64,000 nt of DNA, from NCBI GenBank assembly GCA_940337035.1, contig OW679202.1:47323763-47387762 (forward strand). The letters are read 5' to 3'. The translations under genes and the position numbers were made by a program. Position 1 is the stretch's first letter. Each line of letters opens with the position of its first letter. The notes under the pieces were generated by a model, which saw nothing but the letters and a program-made list of their open reading frames with translations, made no database searches and had not been told where the DNA came from. This stretch comes from Agriotes lineatus (lineage: Eukaryota > Arthropoda > Insecta > Coleoptera > Elateridae). Of this stretch, positions 22,490-33,384 are shown in pieces.

Positions 22490-25100
22490 TATTCACACAA
22501 GAACTAAGAAAAACTTAACCTACAGTACAATAGAACTTTTAATATAGGTAACACAAGCTGTTTTAAATTTAACAAAGTTATCACAGTTTTTTACATGCTC
22601 AGGTAACTCATTATATTGCTTTAGCCCTTTATAGTACAAGGAATTTTTGTCTACGTTAGAACTAACTCTCGGTAAGTAAAAGTTATCTCTTGAACGGTTG
22701 TTATGCTCATGCACATCTCTAACAAATTTACAGTTACTAAGCAGATGCTCGGGTAACCTATTATTTAACATCTTAAATATCAATACCCTGGTATTATATG
22801 TAACAGTCTGCATTACACTTAACAAATTAGTAGCATTTAGCATATCAGTTCTTCTAGTATACCTGTTACAGCCTAAAATTATACGCAGAGCTTTATTTTG
22901 TTTTTGCTGAAGTGTATCTAATTGTGTGACATTCATTAGGAATAAGAATGAAGAACAAAAATAGAAATGGAGAGCAATAATTGTTTTATATACCGTTAAT
23001 TTTGCCCATTTACTTAAATATTTAGACATACGTCCCAGTACATTTACCTTTTTTGCTATTTTATTAGTGATATATTTAAAAGTATCATCTAATATACAAC
23101 CCAGATATTTAAATTGAGCTACTCTTTCCATGTTTTTATTATTAATTTTTACAACATTATCTGAACTAAAATCCAACGTACAATTTTTATTTTTTATTAT
23201 CATCATTTTTGTTTTTTCAAGATTAAGTTGTAGTGAATTATTATTTAACTATTCTAATAGATTTTTTAATTCATTATTTAGAATATCTATTATTTCATCC
23301 ACCTTATCTCCCATTACATAAATTATTGTATCATCAGCAAACAACTGTACTTTACATTTACTAATTACTCTTACAATGTCATTAATATATAATATAAAAA
23401 GCGTCGGACCGAGCACCGTCCCTTGAGGCACGCCGTATTCTGTTCGTTCCCTAGATGATACATCTCCATACCTTGTTATTTGACTTCTGCCATGTAAATA
23501 GTCACTAAACCACTCCAGTATAGGCTGTCCAAAACCCTTTCCATTTTAAGCAACAATATGTCCCTGTTTATAGTTTCAAAGGCACGCTTTAAATCCAAAA
23601 ACACTACACCAATCAGTTTTCCTTCATGTAGAGCACCTTTCCAATTAAACAACACACTCTGCAAAGCAGTCTCACAGGAGTTTTTACTTCTAAAACCAGC
23701 TTGATAGTCTGTAAGAATGTTGTTTGTTTCGATATAACGCACTATTTGCTCATTAACACAAAGTTTTAACAATTTTTCGTATGGTGGAACCATATTAATG
23801 GGTCTAAACTCTTCACAGCGTATAGTTGCAGGTTTCTTTTCTATAGGCACAACAGTACTTGTCTTCCAGTTATCTGGGAATTTTCCATATTCCAAACTGC
23901 AATTAACTAAATTTAGAATTTTATCACCAATTGTTTCAAATGCTGCTTTAAGTAAATTAACAGTAATGCCATCTGTGCTACTTTCCTTGGTCCTCATTTT
24001 TGTTATAATTTTCCTTAGGTCGCACATTTCTAGTTTACTGAATTTCTCCATTTCACTTCGGACACTTATAATTTCCACAGTTTTGTTAAGCGTTTTAGTA
24101 CGAGCTATATTTTGTGCAATTTCTTTGATACTGTCTATGAAAAACTTATTGAAATGCTCACATATTTCTCTGTCTATCACCAATTGTCGATCAAAGAATA
24201 TTTTATTTTTAAAGCTTTCACTTCCTTTGGAGTCTAACAGAGTTTTAAGTGTTTTCCACATTTCCGAAGCATTGTCTTTTACTTGGTCTATTTGTTCGTT
24301 GTAGTAATTGACCTTTGTATTTCGTATTATCTTTACAACTTTATTTGTTTGCTGTTTATACTTCTGCCAATCTTTCTCCGTTTTAGTTATTACCGCTCTT
24401 TTATACAATTGATCTCTCACTTTGATTTCTTCATTAGTTTTCTCATTCCACCATTTTTGGCTTCCCCATTTTCCATATATAATCTTCTGTTGTTCTGGAG
24501 CAAATTTATTTAATGCCGATAACAAATTTTCTACCAAAGAATTAGCCAAATCATTTACATTTGTACTTAAAGGCCATGTCATATCTATTAAATGAAGCTG
24601 AAAACTGGTCATGTTCATGTTTTTGTAGTTTTGGAATTTCACGGATCTATACTTCTCACTGGACACTTCATTCTTGAGATTCACAGAAATAATTGAGTGG
24701 TCTGTTATTTTAGGTGTAGAATGCACTTCATGACTGATATTTTTTTGATTTGTTAGCAACAGGTCAATTCTTGTAGAAGATTCCTTTGTTACACGTGTAA
24801 AACTATTAACGAGTTGATAAATACCACATTTACTGATCAAGTCACTGAACTTTTTTGAATAAAATGAGTTTCCTGCTAAGTCAATATTGAAATCGCTTAA
24901 TACTATAAAGATACCGTCAAGGCTTATGCTTTCAACAAAATCTTTAAATTTTTCCAGGAATTGAGAATGGCTCGTACTGGGAGAATGGTATAAACTGTAG
25001 ATGTAGTATTTCTTTCTGTCTATAGATATTTCAACACCTGTTACCTACATGTTCATGTTGTCCTTAATTCTTACGATTTCACTGTATTTGTACCCTCTTT
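22490..25100 (-). pseudogene. LINE (Jockey/CR1-like), endonuclease end plus full RT, frameshifted
   Basis: Minus-strand ORF2 in three blocks. 25080-24840 and the start of the 24840-23476 block give the endonuclease C-terminus (VTGVEISIDRKKYYIYS, LSDFNIDLAG, STRIDLLLTNQ, TDHSIISVN). The block then carries the linker and RT fingers (FPDNWKTSTVVPIEKK, YQAGFRSKNSCETAL) and motif A (VVFLDLKRAFETI). A frameshift leads to 23431-23249 with PQGTVLGPTLFILYINDI and FADDTIIYV, the catalytic motif C. A stop then precedes 23206-22520, the thumb and tail (YLGCILDD, LYYKGLKQYNELPEHVKN). It is 5'-truncated inside the endonuclease and lacks ORF1. Two breaks make it inactive, but it is relatively recent. Confidence 0.85.
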
Positions 25101-25784
25101 TTATATGTATTCACAGATGAACATAGTGTTTGAGATTGTATTAAAAATTAAGTATCATACACTAGCTATAAATACAAAATATTGGTGTCGTGTTTTGCTT
25201 ATTTTAGGCGAATTGGCGACCTAGTAAATTATTTTCGACGTTCGTAAAATTATTGCCTCCACACCCACTAATTCCCATAACAAAAATATCTATCTACAGA
25301 CACTTGCACAAATATGGTATACAATTATTACAACACCCTATATTTACCTACTTTATTCATCGGCAAGTGTTTTGAAACCCTAGCAACTCGTCATTACGGT
25401 GATAATGCAATTACCTGTGACGGTAAAGTAAGTGTTTATTTCTGCAAAACTGGTGGTAAATAACTTACACGCACAGCACTAAACACTAGCAAAGACACTA
25501 AGTCACTTGTCTATTACGTACAAAAAGCTCAACTATAATCGATAATTGCAACCAACGTGCAGCTGTAATCTGTAAGCATGTTCACGTCGCGGGGAATTAA
25601 CTACCTACTTTACTCGACATCACAAACCCATAACGTCAGACAGCTGAGGCCTGGTTTTTTAGCGGGTAGTGAGTGTTGTCGGTTATTTATTTTGTCTCTT
25701 GTCGTCCGAGGTCCGGTGTGTTACTCATATTGTTTTCTGTGTTGATCGAGCTCGCAGGCAACACAACTGATGCCGGGCCTGCCC
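25101..25784. other. No gene recognised
   Basis: Non-coding on both strands. The right third (about 25590-25780) is richer in CpG and GC than its surroundings, but nothing identifies a promoter or exon. Confidence 0.35.
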
Positions 25785-25945
25785 AATTTAATATGTAATG
25801 GGGGCAAAATTATGTTTCGTGGATCTACCAAAGAGGTTTCTTTCACATTCATTTGTCCTGGAATAAATTCATTCTGAGCAGGCCATACTTTTCTTATGTA
25901 ATGACGTTATCTAGCCCGACTATCCCACAAACACAGAAACCAAGC
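25785..25945 (-). pseudogene. Fragment B of the unnamed dispersed protein family
   Basis: The minus strand reads KYAWFLCLWDSRAR, a stop, then RHYIRKVWPAQNEF, IPGQMNVKETSLVDPRN and IILPPLHIKLG. In the family as I recall it, this segment lies just before the KLGL.KNFV segment found in fragment C (18060-18610). The last KLG is present in both fragments, so they may come from two insertions rather than one split copy. Confidence 0.55.
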
Positions 25946-25949
25946 ATAT

Positions 25950-26670
25950 TTGTTATATCCTCCTACAGCTGGTTGCTGCCTTCCCGTTACTAAACGCCAT
26001 CTTCCTCTATTATGGGCATCTTGTTCTACCAGTCCTCGATTCTCCATGGCTTTTCTGATGGCCTCATTCCAAGACCTCCTTGGTCTCCCTCTTTTTCGTT
26101 TGCCTGGAGGAATCCATCGGAATAATATCTGGGGCTATCTATTATTGTCCATTCGCAAAAAATGTCCGACCTATTTTAAGCTTCGCCGTTCTATTCGATC
26201 GTTCACTGTATCCTCAGCTTCCATGATTCTTCTAACTTGCTCATTATTGATCCTATCTCTTATGGATATCCTTGAGATTCGTTTAAGATAGTCCATTTCA
26301 AGACTATTAATTCTTCTTTTATATTCTGCTTTTACTGACCAAACCTCACAAGTACATTAGAACAGACATTACTAATGTCTTTCCAATATGTTTCTTGACC
26401 TTTCTTTTTATGTGCTTGTCCCACCAAATTGTCTCTAGACATCCCAACACTTTCCTGCTTTGTTAAATTCGGTATTTAATCTCGGTTGTTCCTAGGCCAT
26501 CTTTAGTAATGATTGCACCTAAGTATTTATACTGTTCTAATTGCTTTATTTGGTCGTCATCTGTTACAAGGATTTGGAATCGCGCTTCTGAATTTACTAC
26601 CAGATGTTCTGTCTTATTTATATTTATGTTTAAGCCCGATTCATTGTATGTAAGATGTAGTCTACGAGGC
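25950..26670 (-). pseudogene. LINE 3' fragment (RT thumb and tail)
   Basis: Minus strand. The thumb reads LNININKTEHLVVNS and YKYLGAIITKDG. The end reads RPRRSWNEAIRKAMENRGL, then DAHNRGRWRLVTGRQQPAV at about 26085-25960. These are typical tails of RTE-like insect LINEs. The fragment interrupts the unnamed protein family, because pieces of that family abut it on both sides. There is no palm or endonuclease. Confidence 0.7.
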
Positions 26671-26990
26671 ATGAACTTGAGATCATTTAATTCACTTTGG
26701 TTAATTAAATGCTGTTAGTTATCTTCTTCCACACACACATTTTCATCAGGGTCATCAGAGTTGTCAACAAAATCTTGCTCTTCGCTACCTACCTTGACTA
26801 CCTGGCATGCCTGGACAAACAGGATGTGGTAGGCTATCTGAATGTGGAATCGGTTTTGTGACAGGCAGGATATTGGGATACAACATTTTATGTTTGTTTT
26901 TGGAATTAAAACCTAAAGTCTGTGTCATGTAAAAGTGGGCTCTCGCCATAATACTGGAACACAAATTGAAGAAATACTTTTTCTCCTGAC
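26665..26990 (-). pseudogene. Fragment A of the unnamed dispersed protein family
   Basis: Minus-strand phrases are ARAHFYMTQTLGFNSKNKHK, MLYPNILPVTKPIPHSD, then an acidic stretch (SEEQDFVDNSDDPDEN) and HLINQSELNDL. The family N-terminus as I remember it has the same order: a YPNIPS..P.PH phrase, an acidic region, then an ELNDLVRDL phrase. It is joined at 26990 to a truncated mariner and at 26665 to a LINE. Confidence 0.5.
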
Positions 26991-27700
26991 ACCCATCGCA
27001 CGGTAACGCTCGGAATTAACAGTAACAGTAGCTCCATCGGCATCTTCAAAGAAGTATGGTCCAATAATGCCATTGGCCCACAAAGCGCACCAAACAGTCA
27101 CTTTGAGTGGATGCATTGCTTGTTCAAAAACCACATGAGGGTTCTTCGAGCCCCAAATTCTACAATTCTGCTTATTTACATATCCACCGATGTGAAAATG
27201 AGCCTCGTCGCTGAATATGATTTTTGATGAAATTTCATTTTCTCTCTGCAGAACCCAATTAACGAATCTACGGCGTTGTAAATGGTCCAACGGCTTGAGT
27301 TGCTGGGTTAATTGGGTTTTGTAAGAATGTAAACCAAGATCCTTCGTTAATATCCGTTGCATAGTGCCATAGCTCATGCTTAGTTGTTGTGCCCGGTGAC
27401 GGATTGAAGTTTTTGGTTGTTCTCGCACATTAACACTCACGGCAGCAATGTTTTCATTTGAACGAGCTGTACGTGGAAGCCGATACTTTTTACGACCTTC
27501 CACCGATCCAGTTTCTTCAAATCGTCGCATTATTCCACGGATTCCCGACTCACTAGGACGATTATTTTGACCGAAGTAGTCTCGAATTTTACGAAATGTC
27601 TTTTTGATGGAACGATCATTTTCGTAATACGTTTGAATAACTTTTACTCGTTGCGCGGTTGAAAAAAACTCCATCTTTGCAATTGCCAAAGTCTAAACTG
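26985..27700 (-). pseudogene. Tc1/mariner-type transposase, C-terminus lost
   Basis: The frame starts MAIAKMEFFSTAQRVK at 27689 and is open for about 230 codons. The N-terminal helix-turn-helix includes IRGIMRRFEETGSVEG. A second DNA-binding helix set follows (SIRHRAQQLSMSYGTMQRIL). The DDE domain starts with IIFSDEAHFHIGGYVNKQNC, carrying the first catalytic Asp. After SERYRAM the sequence leaves the family and joins an unrelated repeat fragment, so the second and third catalytic acids are missing. Apart from this truncation the frame is intact, so the insertion is not ancient. Confidence 0.8.
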
Positions 27701-27799
27701 ACGTTTGTTAACAAATGTTTTCATGGCTATTGCGATATATGTCAGATAGCGACAATCAACATCCACGCTAACCGTTGGATCACCCATTAGATATGTTTG

Positions 27800-28850
27800 C
27801 AGAAGTGATTGCTAATCATTTCGAAAATATAATTAGCCAAACGAGAGGCAACTAGATGAAGAAACGTCTAAGGAGAAAGTTGGATCTCCAAAAATAAAGT
27901 AGTAAAAGATTAGGGAAAATAGAAATTTTCTCTTGGATTACACTTCATTGCAGGGGAAATTCTAAAACACCTTTCTAGAAAAGAGACAGCAAACCTGACT
28001 AATTTACTAAATGTAAGCTTTAGGCTGAAATACTGAGCGTATGGAATGTGGATAAAGTCATAACGATTCACAAATCAGACAAATCACCAAATGGAGCTTC
28101 ATCATACAGATCCATCTCCCTTTTACCAAAAGCTGCTTCTAAAGAGTTTCAATCAATAGGAAGTTTATAGAATACTGGATATTTTGGGCAACACTCAAAA
28201 GTTTGAAAGAAAATAAAGTCTGTTCTGTTGTTTTTCTAGATGTGGCACAAGCCTGTGATGAAATATATATATTAGAAAGATGTTTAAACAATTCACCAAA
28301 ATTCGAAAATCTTACATTGAGAATCCTATATTTTGTGTGTACTGGTGATATTTCGCTATCAAATAAAATGAAACTTGCTACATTTGCAGATGGTACAGAA
28401 ATATTATTTACAGGCAAAATATTGAATAATCAACAAATGAGCTTCATACGGTGGTTAATGAAGTGAACAGATAATAAATCTGAAATACACCAAATCAGTG
28501 CACACCAATTTAACAAACAATAAAGATGATCACTTACCGGTGATTTTAAATAACAGCGTCATACTGCGTGTTAACACAAAGAGGTTCCTAAGAGTACTTA
28601 GATGCTAAACTTGGTTGAAAAAACCCTGCCAAGAAAAAAAATGGAAGAGCTCAACATAAAATATTTAAAAATGTATTGGCCAATGGAAAAAAATACACAT
28701 GGGCTTCAGATTGTCAACTATTACGTTGTATCAGCAAAAGCAACATCAATAAAACACTAATAATGTAGTTGATGCTCCGTGATATGCTAGAAACAGTGAT
28801 ATTCACAAAGACCCGAGGCTCATTTTCGTGATCATATTTGCCCATACTTG
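27800..28850 (+). pseudogene. Jockey-type LINE fragment, plus strand
   Basis: Plus-strand pieces are EVIANHFENI (near 27808), KVITIHKSDKSPNGASSYRS then ISLLPKAA (near 28054), VVFLDVAQACDEI (near 28225, RT motif A) and ATFADGTEILFTG (near 28380, motif C with Gly replacing the second catalytic Asp). Stops and frameshifts separate them. It is dead and truncated at both ends. Confidence 0.68.
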
Positions 28851-28854
28851 TCCA

Positions 28855-29625
28855 CTGCTGGGCACAGACCCCCCTCAAAGAGTCCCACGTCTCCTTTTAT
28901 TCTTCTTGAGTTTTTCTTCAGATTCATTTTTGAATATAGGATTTCTTTAATTCATTCCAACGATCACGGTCTTGTGCTATCCTGATCCAAGTAAATCCAG
29001 CCGTTGTTTTAAAGTCATTGTACCAGCACATAGGTGGTGGTTCTCTGCCTCTCTTATGCTTGTACGGTATCCATTCTATAATTTTGTGGTTTAATATATT
29101 TGTGCTACTTCCAGCTACATGTTACTCATAACTCCATTTCAGTTGTGCTATTTTGAACATCTGTCACTTTGGTGATTTCTTTAATTTCGTCTTTTCTTTC
29201 TGGCAATGTTTAACAGTGCTCTTTCTATCTCTCTTTGTACTATTTTAATTGTTTTAACGCTATTTTTTGGTGCTGCTCATGTCTCGGCCCCATATACGTC
29301 AGTGCTATTTTTGTATTTCTAACAATGGAAGATAACTTTCTTTTTCTTATGCCATTCTAATAGAGTTGCTGCCTATATGCCATTAACTCATCTTGTTGGT
29401 GGTCGTTCTTGTAATCTTTTATTTACTGTTGGTCTCAATTTTATGATTTTCCTAGTTCATCTGCATTTCCCATTCGACCAACGTGTCCCACCCAGTTCCA
29501 CATCATTGATGCTATTCTATCTTCTACCTTTGTTTGTCCTCTTATCCATTCATATATTACACGTTTAATTTTCTTTGTGTTATCTTAAGCTTTGTAACTG
29601 AGAGTTTTGTTAGAGTAGTTGTTTC
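28855..29625 (-). pseudogene. Two LINE C-terminal fragments
   Basis: At about 29610-29440 the minus strand reads YEWIRGQTKVEDRIASMMW then NWVGHVGRM. After an interruption, 29330-28870 reads LTYMGPRHEQHQKIALKQLK, EWIPYKHKRGREPPPMCW and WIRIAQDRDRWNELKKS. Both are tails of RTE-like LINEs; the second is the usual (I/V)AQDR..W end. They appear to be two nested 3' fragments. Confidence 0.6.
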
Positions 29626-29704
29626 AGTCCCGCAAGTATAAACAGGAAAGGCGTACTGGTTCAAATCTTTTATCCTTAAGGTGTGACCTACGATTAGGTG
29701 ATTA

Positions 29705-29990
29705 TCTTCTTATATATAAGAATAGAAGTCCTGACTCACTCATCAACGCCCAGCCCAAACCTTTGGACATAGAAAGCTGACATTTTGCACAGGGGTTCCC
29801 TTTATAATGTATACAAGGAATAAGGAAGGATATTTCGAAATTCAACTCCTAAAGGGGTAAAATGGGGGTTCCAATTTTATATAGAAAAATAATATTAAAT
29901 AGACATTTCCACTTAAAACTTCGTAAGAGTACTCCTAAAAACAAATAAGCAAACATTTATTTCGTGATTTTCCGAAAATCAACCCCTTAG
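29705..29990 (+). mobile_element. Truncated Helitron-like element (copy 2)
   Basis: This is homologous to 4061-4365. It starts TCTTCTTATATATAAG after an A, then has GAAGTCCTGACTCACTCATC and CCCAAACCTTTGGACATAG, and stops abruptly after AATCAACCCCTTAGG at about 29990. The satellite and the 3' hairpin/CTAG are absent, so this is a 5' fragment only. Confidence 0.68.
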
Positions 29991-32900
29991 GAAATCAGGA
30001 AATATGGTGATATGCCCAGTACCATGCATCCATGCGTCACAACCATGCCAACGTGGAAACCCTCCAGTTCCTTGACAACGCGGAATTAGTAAGAGGACTC
30101 AAGAGGACTAAATTTTTATTTAACAAAAAAACTTTCTGATTTATGCGAGAATACTTCTACATTTATTTCTATTTAATGTTTACTGGCGAAGATTATTTCG
30201 TCTTCTTGTTGTAGGCTCAGACCTTTTTCTATGAACTCTCTAGAATGCTTTGTTCACCAAAGGCAATTACAAAACCAGGACTACTATAATATTTTAATTT
30301 TTTATATATATTTAATACAAAAACTACTTTAAAACCAACATTAACTGCATTCATATTGGGGTTGTTCCTTTAGTCAGTTTTTATCTTTATACTTCTTCTT
30401 TATTCGCCCCTCTTTCATCTTCTCTCATTCCTCTTTCTATTTCTTGTTTTCTACCACTTTTTGCTCATGTTACTCTTCTCATCTTCGCTCTTCTATTTCC
30501 GTCTCTTCTTTCTCCCTTCACTCGTTTCGTATACTATGCAATCATTTACAAAATCTCATTTTAAATCAGTTTAATTTATCGATAGCCCTACACAGAATAA
30601 TGATTATCTTTTTTTAGATTTGTAGAATTACAATGGTCATGACTCTTGTACAATTTTTAAAGCATAACAGTTTTTCTTAAAATATTGCTGTGATCCTAAA
30701 TCGGCCGGCATGAATTTTTCGCCGCTGTCGTTTCAGATCCGGAGATGCCAAACGCACGCGCGCTTCGAGCCACTTATTCGACTTAGTTGGGCCGCATTCC
30801 CTGCTTACGAAATTTGCGCTTTTCTAATTTTCGCTTTGAAAACCGCTTGGCGTGTTCGTGTCATGTGTGGACACAATCCGTCTAAACCGCCATAACGTCG
30901 TAGTTACCGTTGCGAAGCGAGATGACCATATACTGCTTAATATCTGAAGGTCAGCTATTTCAGACTTCTTCCTTTTTCTTCGGTTTTCGTTCTTTTTCTT
31001 TTTTTATTACTTTTGGTTTTTTCCCGCGTTTTGGAATTTACTGTTTTTGCCGATTTTTATCGCGTCCCAGCTGGTAAATTTCTGAGTTTGTCGGTTTACT
31101 TCCGTCAGAGAAAATTGTTCGACGCCGGCTTTGAACATTCCCTTTTGTGTTCAAACGATTTTTTTGCAGACGGGCGATTGCTCATCGCTTATTGTTTGCG
31201 ATTGACTTAGTGCGTGCTGTAAAAATCTTTTAATTCTCATTAATATTATCAGTTGTAATATGAATAGCAGACAGCGCGACTGCATAGCTTTTATTTGCTC
31301 ACATTAATCGGCGGTTATAGTGAAGGTTAACGTTGAAATTTAACCGATAAATAATTAATATTTACGTCAAACCATTACGCTCGACAAAGCCATATCGACA
31401 GAATTACGTGTGAAGCGAATTAATCAGTAGCTTTGTTGGAGCATTAACCGCATTTCTTCATTTATGACTTGAATACTTTCGCTGGATCAATTCCGTACGA
31501 GATCACCTAAATCAATTTCTTAATATCGGTATCGTGTGCTTTTTGTATACTTAACTTTTAGGTTAGCCGCTGCATAAACAATTATTTTTTCTGAGTTCGT
31601 TTAGCATATGTGGGCCCAGTGTAAATTTTAATTCATTAGTAGGTGTGTCGCTTATCTTAACCGATAGAGTAAACTGGAGCATCTGAAATTCTGCCATTGT
31701 GCTGATGTTGTTCGTGTCAACCGTATGTTAAGCCTTCTCTACCCCCGATGTTATTGAATATTATTGTAAATAAACGAATTATTATTGTTACTATCCGATG
31801 TTACTTCTTCTGTGTGCTTTGGGTGTTCGTTATTTCGTCGACCCTGTTTCGTCGTACCTCACTCGCTCCGTATGGTTCAAAGGAGCCTGATTTGATAAGT
31901 TATTTAACCTGGCGCCCGTATCAAGTACATTTTTATGCCCACTGCCCACTCTCTGGCATCTTTGAGCTAGTTGCATGGAATAATTAACGTTATGGCGTTG
32001 CTATCGGGAAGTTTTGGTACGCCTTGCTTAATATGCTGTGACAAAATTTGCACCGTAACAATCTGTTAATCTGTTCATTGTCAAAAAACTTTGGTACTCG
32101 TATTGGGGTAATTTACAGTTTGTTAGTTAATCGATTTTTTAGTAGAGTGTACGAAAATGAGAAATGTTTGTACCTCGCAATTACAAGACAATAAGCCAGT
32201 ACACGCAAGACTGCTCAATTTAAATTAGTTATTGCAAGCATAATTTTAACCAATAGGTTGTAAATTAGTATGGGGCGCTTTAATACGGTGGCTATTTTAT
32301 GTTCTATAGTTAGTATTTACCATTTAGTTCATTTGAAATGTGTTCAAATTATTGCATTTTATGTTTGTAAGACTAATTAAGCGTCGATAGCCAGGTTTCT
32401 AGGTGAAAATCTTTTTGATTATACAAACTGCGAATAGTAGACATTAACAGCTTGTTATTCATGAAAAGTTATGGAACTGTATATACTTGCATATTTCATA
32501 GAGCAGTGTTTATAATAGCAAGCAACGCATCCATTCAATACCACGGTAGCTTTGGATTCAACCCCCGTCAACATATAGGCATTTTATTTGATTCTCAAAG
32601 GGTGGGAATAAAAATTTCTGAACAGAGGGGAGTGTACGAGTATAACACGTTTTTTTCTGCATCTGAGCAACCGCGATATATATAAAGTCGTTTAAATAGG
32701 TAACATTTGCGGGTTAGTGCATATACGCCCTTGCTTTTTTTAATAGTTTGTGACCTACACCTATGTATACTTATCCAAAACAGTTTTTAATAGTAATATA
32801 AGAGTAGATCTTTTAAATTTATTTTTTTCATTTCTTCTTAGCTATTTATATACATATATTTGTTATCGTAAAACATATTTCACTACAGTAACAATAATCA

Positions 32901-33010
32901 TTGCTGTTCCAACAGCAATATTCGCTATATTACTGAAAAAATTATTATTTTATAAATAGATATTTAAATTGTGTCATTATATATTTGGTTACTTTTTTTA
33001 CATAAAACTA
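29991..33010. other. No gene recognised; CpG-rich island near 30.7-30.9 kb
   Basis: No domain or repeat family was recognised. At 30700-30935 the base composition shifts to GC- and CpG-rich (GGCCGGC, GCACGCGCGCTTCG, CATAACGTCGTAG) within AT-rich flanks. This could mark a promoter or 5' exon of a plus-strand gene, consistent with the candidate exon at 35727, or an old LTR. Neither is proven. Confidence 0.3.
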
Positions 33011-33239
33011 TCTTATAACATAAAATCGTTGCTCTCTTTGTATGTTTGCGTGTTTGCGTGTATGTTTGTTCGCTATCTCCTCCGAAGATACTGGCCCGAT
33101 TAAGTTGTATGATGGCTTAAAATGTTGTTATTTTTTAGACTTAGATCGTAGGTCGGTTTTTATTTACAAAAAAAGTACGAAAAAGTTGTAATTTAATTAA
33201 ATCCTCTAAGTAGCGGAGCGGAGCGCCTGTCGACGTGGG

Positions 33240-33310
33240 CTACGGTGGACCTGAGGTAGAGTGCTCGCCTATCACGCGGGCGCCCCGGGTTCGATTCCCG
33301 GCCGATGCAT
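33240..33310 (+). tRNA. tRNA-Gly-derived gene or pseudogene, anticodon changed to ATC
   Basis: It is 71 nt, the usual length of tRNA-Gly(GCC). The T arm CCGGGTTCGATTCCCGG and the 3' acceptor half CCGATGCA match the common eukaryotic tRNA-Gly(GCC). The anticodon arm is CTCGC-CTATCAC-GCGGG, with ATC (33272-33274) where GCC is expected. The 5' acceptor GCTACGG pairs at 5 of 7 positions, and the D stem (GACC) is damaged. A Pol III terminator follows. It is most likely a pseudogene captured by a Helitron. If transcribed and folded it would have an Asp anticodon on a Gly body, but the weak D arm argues against function. Confidence 0.6.
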
Positions 33311-33313
33311 TCT

Positions 33314-33319
33314 TTTTTA
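33314..33319 (+). terminator. Pol III-type T-run after the tRNA-like sequence
   Basis: TTTTTT starts three bases after the tRNA-like 3' end, in the position expected for RNA polymerase III termination. Confidence 0.5.
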
Positions 33320-33384
33320 AAAATTTATATTAATGAATCTCTCTTAATTTAGGGAACCGAAGCGTAGTTCGGGTGCCTCACTAG

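Larger units (their letters stand above)
33011..33384 (+). mobile_element. Small Helitron-like element carrying a tRNA-like gene
   Basis: It starts TCTTATAACATAAAATCG after an A and ends CTAG before a T. The 3' hairpin is CCGAA/TTCGG with a 6-nt loop, 8 nt before CTAG. Stem length, loop length and spacing are the same as in the Helitron at 4061-5231. It has no coding sequence and is 374 bp long. Its cargo is a 71-nt tRNA-Gly-like sequence. Confidence 0.66.

Noticed and set aside
31748..31987. 79-codon plus frame (MLLNIIVNKR...) as a possible gene
   Set aside because: No domain, no splice support and no codon bias; it lies in AT-rich sequence where such frames are common by chance.
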